Positions 49,690 to 56,255 of a stretch of 56,255 nucleotides of DNA are shown piece by piece. The DNA is from an uncultured Clostridium sp. (GTDB lineage: Bacteria; Bacillota; Clostridia; TANB77; CAG-508). The notes beneath the pieces were generated by a model, which did no database searches, was not told the origin of the DNA, and saw nothing but the letters and a program-made list of their open reading frames with translations. The stretch is from the NCBI GenBank assembly GCA_947648215.1, contig CANSMW010000003.1, positions 1 through 56,255 on the forward strand. The letters run 5' to 3'. Position 1 is the first letter of the stretch. Each line of letters starts with the position of its first letter. Position numbers and translations under genes: made by a program.

Positions 49690-50857
49690 TTGAAATTAAT
49701 ACAAATTATCAAAATTGCATTTAAAAATATTATTTCCAATAAACTACGTTTCATATTAACCATGCTTGGTTTAGTGATTGGTATTTCTTCTGTAATTGCG
49801 CTAGTTGGAATAGGGAACGGTTCTTCAAGTGAAGTAAAGACCCAAGTACAAGCATTAGGAACGGATATTTTAACAATTGCCATTACTTCTACTGAAAATA
49901 GCTTATCTTATGAGAAATTAGAAGAAATAAAAGAACTTTCCAATATAAAAGAAGTAACTCCATTTAAAAATATAAGTGCTACTGTGAATAGAGGAAGTAC
50001 AACGGTAACAAGAGCGAGTATCATAGGAACGAATGCGAGTTATTTAGAGGTTACCAATACAAAATTAGAAACAGGCAGAACAATATCGGTTATTGATATT
50101 GAAAACAAAAGTAAAGTATGTATATTAGGAAAAGACATTGCCACTAGTTTGTTTCGCTTAGCAGACCCTTTAGGGCAAAGCATTAAATTAAATGGTGATA
50201 ATTATGTGGTAATTGGTGTATTAGAAGAACAAGGAAGTAGTATGGGGAATGATATTGACAGTAATATTCTAATTCCTATCACAACAGCAAAATATTTAGG
50301 AAGCGATACGAGTATTAATAATTTATATACAAAAGTAGAAGACGAAAATCGTATCCAAAGAACCATATCTAGTTTAGAAAATTATGTAAGAACAACCTTA
50401 CAAATATCGTCTGATGAATATAGTGTTACTTCTCAAGATTCTATGTTAAATGCAGTGGATTCTATTGATAATACCTTATCTTTACTATTAGGGGGAATTG
50501 CTAGTATTTCTCTTGTGGTAGGAGGAATTGGAGTAATGAATGTAATGTTAGTATCGGTTACTGAACGAACCAAAGAAATTGGAATTAGAAAAGCATTAGG
50601 AGCCAAAAGAAGTGATATTTTATTTCAATTCTTAATAGAAGCTTTAGTGATTAGTATACTAGGAGGAATATTAGGAATTATCTGTGGTATCCTAGCTCGG
50701 AAATATAGCAACCAAAATAGGATATACCTTTGAATATTCAAATACAGTAGTAGCAATTTCCTTTACTTCAAGTGCATTAATTGGCATTCTTTTTGGCATA
50801 TTCCCAGCCTACCGAGCAGCTAAACTAAACCCCATTGATGCACTAAGAGTGGACTAA
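49690..50857 (+). CDS. MacB/FtsX-type ABC permease with one CGGA frameshift site
   Basis: About 388 residues from TTG 49690 (AAAGGAGG) when CGGA at 50698-50701, after GCT, is read as Gly. The layout is an N-terminal membrane helix (LRFILTMLGLVIGISSVIALVGIGNG), a large outer domain and three C-terminal helices with GGIGVMNVMLVSVTERTKEIGIRKALGAKR. The site lies in the second last helix: GILAGNIATKIGY, then the family ending FGIFPAYRAAKLNPIDALR. The zero frame stops 10 codons after the CGG and loses the last helix. Confidence 0.9.
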
Positions 50858-50983
50858 AATTTGAAAAATTTACATAAATATGATATAATGGTATCAATAT
50901 TGGGTATCAAGTAATCGTGTTGTTTTTGCGATTACGAAACCAATAAAATAACCTATAAAAGAAAAGGAAAAGGAGAAGGAAAA

Positions 50984-51529
50984 ATGAAAAGACGGATTGG
51001 ATATGCACTGTTGGTAATGTTGTTATGGATAATTTCTGTAGTACAGGCAAGTGCCGCAGAAATAACGCCAGCAGCATTTCAGAAGGAGGAGCAGGAGGAG
51101 CCCTCCAGACCTATCTTTATAAGGCGGATGCACGCTAAGTTGGAAACATGCACCTATAAAGATGGAGAGATGGTAACAAGCGACCCAAGAGAAGAGGTCA
51201 TTACTTACTACATTGTAGGATGGGAAGATGAAACCATTTCATCTGTTGCAGAACTCTTACACATTACAGAAGAGGCATTGCGAGCGGAAAATGTGACCTA
51301 TGATGAGCGGGAGAGCGATGAAATCTTCCAGAGGAATACACATGTAAGACTACCCAAGATAAATTGGGGAAAGTTAGATGATGCGGTGTATTACCAGATA
51401 GAAGAAGGGGATTACTTGTTGCACATAGCAAATTTTTTTCAGACAAGTTGTTGGAATATCCAGCAACTGAACGAACAAATTGAAGATTCCAATCTCATTT
51501 ATGCAAAAGACTGGATACAGGTTCGATAG
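50984..51529 (+). CDS. LysM-like secreted protein, foreign composition, contains three CGG-Arg
   Basis: A 181-residue protein with a signal peptide (IGYALLVMLLWIISVVQASAA). Two LysM-like parts follow: YYIVGWEDETISSVAELLHITEEALRAEN and YYQIEEGDYLLHIANFFQTSCWNIQQLNEQI, ending IYAKDWIQV. Such proteins bind peptidoglycan or spore coats. CGG occurs in frame at codon 4 (50993-50995) and twice later (51124-51126, 51308-51310), always as Arg. It is richer in G and C than the neighbours. A perfect terminator follows. It looks like a recent import with standard-code use of CGG. Confidence 0.75.
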   Translation: MKRRIGYALLVMLLWIISVVQASAAEITPAAFQKEEQEEPSRPIFIRRMHAKLETCTYKDGEMVTSDPREEVITYYIVGWEDETISSVAELLHITEEALRAENVTYDERESDEIFQRNTHVRLPKINWGKLDDAVYYQIEEGDYLLHIANFFQTSCWNIQQLNEQIEDSNLIYAKDWIQVR

Positions 51530-51538
51530 GTTATTAGC

Positions 51539-51572
51539 AAAGCCGATGTTAGTGATAACATCGGCTTTGTGT
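51539..51572 (+). terminator. terminator after the LysM gene
   Basis: AAAGCCGATGTT (51539-51550) and AACATCGGCTTT (51557-51568) with a short loop. It lies between convergent genes and could serve both. Confidence 0.85.
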
Positions 51573-51584
51573 ATGTTTATTTGA

Positions 51585-52802
51585 TTATTTTTCTAATTTA
51601 TAAAATACTTTCTTTCCTTTTTTCAAAATAGCATATCCATTTTGAAAATCGTTATCAGATAGCATATAATTCGTATCATCTATTTTCGTATCATTTAAAC
51701 TAATTCCCCCCTGTGAAATTAAGGTTCTTGCTTGACCTTTTGATGGAGCAATGTTAGTTAGTAGAATGGCATCTACAATGGAAAGATTGGTACTTTCTAC
51801 TTTTACAGTAGGTATATTTTCTAAAGAACCAGAACCTTCAAATAGGGCAAGAGAGGATTCTTCGGCTTTTTTTGCTTCTTCTTGACCATGAATTAATTTG
51901 GTAATTTCAAAAGCAGCAATTTTTTTAGCTTCATTAATTTGTTCTCCTGGTAGGGAAGAAAGTCTTTTTACTTCTTCCATTGGTAGGAAAGTAAGCATAC
52001 GTAATACATCATATACTTCGGTATCTCCAATATTTCTCCAATATTGGTAAAATTCGTAAGGAGATGTTTTTTTAGCATCTAACCATAAAGCACCACTAAC
52101 CGTTTTTCCCATTTTCTTACCTTCGGCATTTAATAATAAAGGGCAAGTAACACAAAAGCTACCATTTTGATGAATTTTACGAATTAGGTCAACACCAGCA
52201 AGCATATTAGACCATTGGTCATCACCGCCAATTTCTACTTTACAGCCATGTGTTTCAAATAAATGTAAAAAATCATAACTTTGCATTAACATATAATTAA
52301 GTTCAAAAAAGGTAAGACCTTTTTCCATACGTTGTTTAAAACATTCCGCATCTAACATACGGTTTACATTAAAATAAACACCATAAGTACGAATAAACTC
52401 CATGTAATTTAAATCCAAAATCCAATCACCATTATTTACAATAATAGCCGAATTATCTCCTTCAAAAGAAACAAATTTACTTACTTGTTTGATGATATTA
52501 TCAACATTTTTGGAGATTTCTTCTTTGGTAAGCATTTTTCTCATATCGGTTTTTCCACTTGGATCACCAATAAAAGCAGTACCACCACCAACAAGAAGAA
52601 TTGGTCTATGACCACATTTTTGAAAATACGACATCATCATAAGAGGAATAAAGTGTCCAATATGAATGCTATCTGCAGTAGGGTCAATGCCTAAGTAGAC
52701 AGAGAAATGTTCCTGTTTTGCTAATTTTTGAAATTCCTCTTCAAAAGTAATTTGCTTAATTAAATCACGTTCTTTTAGTACTTCGTAAATTGATTTTGAC
52801 AT
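51585..52802 (-). CDS. tyrS: tyrosyl-tRNA synthetase
   Basis: A 405-residue class I synthetase. HIGH-type SIHIGHFIPLMMM, the tyrosine-site YMLMQSYDFLHLF and GGDDQWSN, and the KMSKS-type KKMGKTVSGALW are present. The C-terminal S4-like domain (KVESTNLSIVDAILLTNIAPSKGQARTLISQGGISLN) binds tRNA. I place the start at the third ATG (52802), since GGAAGG then lies 9 nt upstream. No T-box motif is visible upstream. No CGG codon in frame. Confidence 0.93.
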   Translation of the reverse strand: MSKSIYEVLKERDLIKQITFEEEFQKLAKQEHFSVYLGIDPTADSIHIGHFIPLMMMSYFQKCGHRPILLVGGGTAFIGDPSGKTDMRKMLTKEEISKNVDNIIKQVSKFVSFEGDNSAIIVNNGDWILDLNYMEFIRTYGVYFNVNRMLDAECFKQRMEKGLTFFELNYMLMQSYDFLHLFETHGCKVEIGGDDQWSNMLAGVDLIRKIHQNGSFCVTCPLLLNAEGKKMGKTVSGALWLDAKKTSPYEFYQYWRNIGDTEVYDVLRMLTFLPMEEVKRLSSLPGEQINEAKKIAAFEITKLIHGQEEAKKAEESSLALFEGSGSLENIPTVKVESTNLSIVDAILLTNIAPSKGQARTLISQGGISLNDTKIDDTNYMLSDNDFQNGYAILKKGKKVFYKLEK

Positions 52803-52882
52803 ACTCATCATCCTTCCATTTTTTTAAAAATTAAAATAAAGGGCAGATGGAAAATCTGCTCATACGTATCAATAAAACATAT

Positions 52883-52903
52883 GGGCGGAAATGAATTCCG
52901 CCC
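52883..52903. terminator. hairpin between tyrS and the zinc-ribbon gene
   Basis: GGGCGGAA (52883-52890) and TTCCGCCC (52896-52903). There is no long T-run, so it may be a weak terminator or another extragenic palindrome. Confidence 0.5.
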
Positions 52904-52928
52904 TTTCCATATGTAAATAGGACTTATC

Positions 52929-53183
52929 TTATAATTTGATGTTTCCTATATGTAATTTACTAGAAATGTTTGAAAATTCCTCGTTTTCAAGATAACGATT
53001 TAAGTTTTTTACCGAAATTCCAGTATCAACTGCAATGGAGTCAATTGAATTTGCTTGAATTTCTCCTTCAAAATAAGTTCTTAATTTTGAAAGTTCAAAA
53101 GTATCTTTCGGGTTACAATGTTCGCATACATTGTGCTCAGATACAAAAAAACATCCACAACGATTACATTTTTTAAATTCCAT
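52929..53183 (-). CDS. small zinc-ribbon / HTH-like protein (YvyF/TIGR03826-like)
   Basis: An 84-residue protein. Four cysteines in CNRCGCFF and CEHCN form a zinc ribbon. The remainder (LSKLRTYFEGEIQANSIDSIAVDTGISVKNLNRYLENEEF) resembles a helix-turn-helix. The pattern is that of the flagellar-operon protein YvyF and relatives. The start is the ATG at 53183, with GGAGG 6 nt upstream. Function unknown. Confidence 0.65.
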   Translation of the reverse strand: MEFKKCNRCGCFFVSEHNVCEHCNPKDTFELSKLRTYFEGEIQANSIDSIAVDTGISVKNLNRYLENEEFSNISSKLHIGNIKL

Positions 53184-53352
53184 AACCATCCTCCAAATTT
53201 CATATTCATACGAAAACGGATAAACAATATCTTTTGTTTTCTGACGTTATTCTACCATAAATTACAAAAAAAGAAAAGAAAAAAATGAAAAATCTTGACA
53301 AAATTTTAAATTGTGGTACGATAATAAAAAATAAAAATGAGGAGGAATGAAG

Positions 53353-53904
53353 ATGAAAGCATATGTTTGTAAAGTATGTGGATATGTACATTTTGGAGAA
53401 GAAGCTCCAGAAAAATGCCCACAATGTGGAGCAGGAAAAGAAAAATTTGAGTTAAAAGAAGAAACAAAAGGAGCAAAAGAATATGCAGATGAACACCAAA
53501 TAGGAGTAGCAAAAGGATTAGATGAACAAGTAGTAAAAGGATTAAAAGATAATTTTATGGGAGAATGTACCGAAGTAGGAATGTATCTTGCCATGAGTCG
53601 CCAAGCAGATAGAGAAGGATACCCAGAAGTTGCAGAAGCCTATAAGAGATACGCATGGGAAGAAGCAGAACATGCAGCAAAATTTGCAGAATTATTAGGA
53701 GAAATTGTATACCCAGATACAAAGAAAAACTTAATGCTAAGAGCAGAAGCAGAATGTGGAGCATGTATGGGTAAAAAAGAACTTGCAACAAGAGCAAAAG
53801 AACTTGGCTATGACGCAATCCACGACACCGTACACGAAATGGCAAAAGACGAAGCACGTCATGGAAGAGGATTTGATGGGTTGCTAAAAAGATATTTTAA
53901 CTAA
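53353..53904 (+). CDS. reverse rubrerythrin (rubredoxin domain first)
   Basis: A 183-residue protein. The N-terminal rubredoxin-like domain has [11 protein letters not shown] and CPQCGAG. The ferritin-like diiron domain contains [27 protein letters not shown] and [21 protein letters not shown] helices (here [17 protein letters not shown]). This reversed order is typical of clostridial NADH-peroxidase rubrerythrins, which protect strict anaerobes from peroxide. ATG 53353 is chosen because GAGGAGG then lies 7 nt upstream. Terminator at 53918-53943. Confidence 0.92.
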   Translation: MKAYVCKVCGYVHFGEEAPEKCPQCGAGKEKFELKEETKGAKEYADEHQIGVAKGLDEQVVKGLKDNFMGECTEVGMYLAMSRQADREGYPEVAEAYKRYAWEEAEHAAKFAELLGEIVYPDTKKNLMLRAEAECGACMGKKELATRAKELGYDAIHDTVHEMAKDEARHGRGFDGLLKRYFN

Positions 53905-53917
53905 ATAAAAACAAATT

Positions 53918-53945
53918 AAGCCAGCATGAAATGCTGGCTTTTTAC
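53918..53945 (+). terminator. terminator after rubrerythrin
   Basis: AAGCCAGCAT and ATGCTGGCTT with a GAA loop, then a T-run. It lies between convergent genes. Confidence 0.88.
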
Positions 53946-54481
53946 TAAAATAAGGCACTGGTTGGAATGTATAGGTCATCTGGTGGAGTTACTAAGTCGT
54001 CTTGTGGTTTGTTACAAGATTGTATTTCTTCAATTTCGATAACGGGAATATCGCCATGGTAGTCGCCTTTTGTGATTTTTCCAGTAATTTCTACCCATGT
54101 ATTATCGGAAAATTTGGAAGCTTCTTTGTAATTACATAGAAAGCCAACCACTAATGTTTGATTATCCGAAGTTACTTTCATATTTCTTGCAAGTACAAAT
54201 TGTGTTTCGCTAAAATCATATACACGATAGACATATCCTGTAAAATGAATTTTTTGTCCTACATATTCATCTAAATTATCGTGAACGGCTTTTAAAATAT
54301 TCGTATAATTGTCAGAATGAATGTTAGCCACATTTGGTGTAGGAAGACAAGTTGAATTTTGGTTTGTATGGAACATATCATAAATACGAAAACCAATCAT
54401 ACCGAAAAGCACAATGGTAACAATAACAAATAGGATTTTTAAAAGGAATTTATAATCAAATTTTACATTACAAATAAACAT
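53945..54481 (-). CDS. membrane-anchored OB-fold protein (YcgQ/DUF1980 C-terminal-like)
   Basis: A 178-residue protein with one N-terminal membrane helix (FLLKILFVIVTIVLFGMIGFRIY) and an outer domain: YVGQKIHFTGYVYRVYDFSETQFVLARNM, VVGFLCNY and DNTWVEITGKITKGDYHGDIPVIEIEEIQSC. It resembles the C-terminal OB-like domain of the TIGR03943/YcgQ family, here without the usual N-terminal membrane part. ATG 54481 is preferred over GTG 54493 because GAGG stands 6 nt before it. Function unknown. Confidence 0.65.
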   Translation of the reverse strand: MFICNVKFDYKFLLKILFVIVTIVLFGMIGFRIYDMFHTNQNSTCLPTPNVANIHSDNYTNILKAVHDNLDEYVGQKIHFTGYVYRVYDFSETQFVLARNMKVTSDNQTLVVGFLCNYKEASKFSDNTWVEITGKITKGDYHGDIPVIEIEEIQSCNKPQDDLVTPPDDLYIPTSALF

Positions 54482-54627
54482 AGCATACCTCACTTATATA
54501 TTAAATCATGGTAGTACAATGTATGAAAGAGGGAAAATGTTTATGCATATTTTTTGAAAATAAGCAGTTTAATTTGCTACCATTTAGAATATCAATAAAA
54601 AAATTTTAACAAAAAGTAAAAACAGTC

Positions 54628-54656
54628 TTGACAAACAAGAACAAATGTTTTAAAAT
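54628..54656 (+). promoter_or_regulatory. promoter upstream of the ORF6N gene
   Basis: TTGACA (54628-54633) and TAAAAT (54651-54656) with a 17-nt spacer. Between it and the gene a hairpin GCGGTTCCA / TGGAACCGC (54731-54751) could act as a leader element. Confidence 0.7.
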
Positions 54657-54804
54657 AATATCGAATATAAATAAGGATGTTTTCTAGAAAATTTTTACTT
54701 TTAACAAACAAAAAGCAAACTGGAAAACATGCGGTTCCATTTTGGAACCGCATCTAAAAAGAATAAGGTCAAAAAAATAAAGAAAAAGATAGGAAGTGTC
54801 TATT

Positions 54805-55822
54805 ATGAACGAAGAGAATAATATGATACTAATTAATGAAGAATTAAATGGAACAACATATGAAACAGAAAAAATTAAGAATTTAATTTATACAATACGT
54901 GGAAAGCAAGTAATGCTAGACAGTGATGTAGCAATGCTATATCAGTATGAAACTAAAAAGATTAATCAAACAGTAAAAAGAAATATAAAAAGATTTCCAG
55001 AAAATTTTTGTTTTCAATTAACAGAAAATGAATTGGAATGTTTAAGGTCACAATTTGTGACCTTAAAGGTGGACATAAAGCAAGAAGACTTGAAATCACA
55101 AATTGTGACATCAAGTCTAGAAGTGAAAGATAAATATTTGGAATTACAAAATAAAAATTTAAATAGAAATCAAAGAGGTCAACATAGAAAATATTTACCA
55201 TATGTATTTACTGAACAAGGAATTGCAATGCTTTCTGGTTTACTCCGAAATGAAATTGCAATACAAGTAAGTATTAATATTATGAATGCATTTGTTGAAA
55301 TGCGAAAATTTATTTCTAATAATGGGCAATTATTTGAACGTTTAACAAAAATAGAATATGAGTTATTAGAACACAATAAAAAATTTGATATCATATTTAA
55401 TGAATTACAAAAAGATAAAGAAACAGAATTCAAACAAAAAATTTTTTTCAAAGGGCAGATTTATGATGCCTATAGTTTAGTAATTGACCTAATTAAGAAA
55501 GCCAAAACGAAACTTGTCATTATAGACAATTACATCGATAGCACGGTTTTAAACATGCTAACCAAGAAAAATAAAGACGTGGAAGTTCATCTCTTAACTT
55601 CACAAAATTGTAATCTTATGAAATTAGATATCCAAAAATTTAATCTTCAATACCCAACTCTAAAAATTTCCCATACCAACCAATTCCATGACCGATTTCT
55701 GATAATGGATGATAAAGAAATCTACCACCTACGGAGCTTCCTTAAAAGACCTAGGAAAGAAATGCTTTGCTATATCGAAAATGGAAGATATGGAATTAGT
55801 GGAAAGAATAAAACTTATATAA
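54805..55822 (+). CDS. ORF6N-domain protein with one CGGA frameshift site
   Basis: About 338 residues from ATG 54805 (AGGAAG upstream). The ORF6N DNA-binding domain is IYTIRGKQVMLDSDVAMLYQYETKKINQTVKRN, KRFPENFCFQLT, then the late YVFTEQGIAMLSGLLRN and an EMRKFI helix; the C-terminal half has the FKGQIYDAYSLVIDLIKKAKTKLVIIDNYID domain. CGGA at 55732-55735, after CTA, must be read as Gly to reach the familiar ending HLGASLKDLGKKCFAISKMED and stop at 55820. The zero frame also stays open, to 55857, giving a false tail (HLRSFLKRPRKEM). It is thus the one site that conceals itself. Probable phage-derived regulator or defence-linked protein. Confidence 0.82.
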
Positions 55823-55924
55823 TTGTAAATATAGAAGAAACAATTTTACGATACTAAATATCCTCATCATATTCTTTTTTACACAAAATATTCAGCAATG
55901 AAGAGTAAAAATTTTTCGCGTTAA

Positions 55925-56255
55925 AAAAGCAATGGTCACATTTACGCAAAAATAGAAGATAAAATAAAATTTATCGATGATATGAAAGATAAGCATAGTA
56001 TAAGACTTCTATGCAAATGTATGGGAATCCATCATTCAGTATATTACTATCATAAATATAACAAAACAAATATATATAAGGAAAACAATAACGAACTAGA
56101 TATACAAATAATGGAAATATATACTGAATCAAAAAGAAGATATGGATCACCCAAAATACAGAAAGTACCAGCAAATAAAGGAATAAAAGAAAGAAGAAGT
56201 AAATCAAAAAAATTACGTAACATTTGAAGAAGCAAGATTAGCAATATTTGAATTT
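55925..56255 (+). pseudogene. IS3-family transposase (OrfB) remnant, runs off the window
   Basis: The frame SNGHIYAKIEDKIKFIDDMKDKHSIRLLCK, then YYYHKYNK, DIQIMEIYTESKRRYGSPKIQKV is the N-terminal part of IS150/IS3-type OrfB. After about 56190 it becomes unrecognisable and stops, and at 56212-56255 TFEEARLAIFEF appears, which belongs to the C-terminal end of the same protein. A large internal deletion has removed the DDE core. No complete terminal repeat can be seen. Confidence 0.75.

Noticed and set aside
52803..52928. T-box riboswitch upstream of tyrS
   Set aside because: Only two short hairpins are present; the conserved T-box sequence and the length needed for stem I are missing.

Overview
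The window is an AT-rich chromosome segment from a low-GC, spore-forming member of the Firmicutes, most likely an uncultured gut-type Clostridia. The evidence is the complete spoIIIAA-AH operon, AGA-dominated arginine codons, RBSs of the AAGGAGG type, Tn4451-like serine-recombinase elements, reverse-order rubrerythrin and a typical priA-def-fmt cluster.

Layout: 1-2200 small stress/metabolite-binding genes (DUF3781, two GyrI-like proteins, an alpha/beta hydrolase). 2445-11013 a defence island inserted at about codon 10 of yebC: AbiE toxin-antitoxin, a metallophosphoesterase, a Gabija pair (gajA-gajB), an MBL-fold protein, a repressor and an excisionase. Its right end rebuilds the start of yebC. 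10986-23130 core genes: yebC, spoIIIAA-AH, lepB, a RelE/ParE-type toxin-antitoxin pair, priA, def, fmt. 23300-42900 tRNA genes and three related Tn4451-like mobilizable elements (large serine recombinase, TnpV, two different relaxase types) with cargo: a PBECR-like nuclease, an IS30 element, a PDDEXK protein and a type II Thoeris pair (TM-macro ThsA, TIR ThsB). 43744-50857 a two-component system, an SRA-HNH nuclease, a radical SAM enzyme and a MacAB-like exporter. 51585-56255 tyrS, rubrerythrin, an ORF6N protein and an IS3 remnant.

The most striking observation concerns decoding. In ten genes (yebC, spoIIIAE, spoIIIAF, spoIIIAH, priA, two tnpX-like genes, a histidine kinase, an ABC ATPase and its permease, plus the ORF6N gene, i.e. 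eleven reading frames when each tnpX is counted) I find 15 places where the zero frame meets CGG. At every one, the conserved protein continues only if the C is skipped, so that CGGN is read as one glycine. The glycines are invariant ones, such as the Walker A motifs of PriA and the ABC ATPase, the G2 box of the kinase and the MSGHSKW start of YebC. I found no CGG used as arginine in any gene of native codon usage. The only in-frame CGG-Arg codons (six) lie in four genes whose composition looks foreign. This suggests that CGG is not an arginine codon here and that CGGN is handled as a +1 frameshift or natural four-base glycine codon. Gene callers would report these genes as broken.

Other points: one tnpX copy carries an additional 2-base shift, one relaxase has a nonsense codon and one short-chain dehydrogenase has a T-run frameshift. 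These look like ordinary decay and contrast with the CGG pattern. Several promoter-to-terminator intervals may encode small structured RNAs. All functional calls rest on motif recognition by eye; no searches were run.
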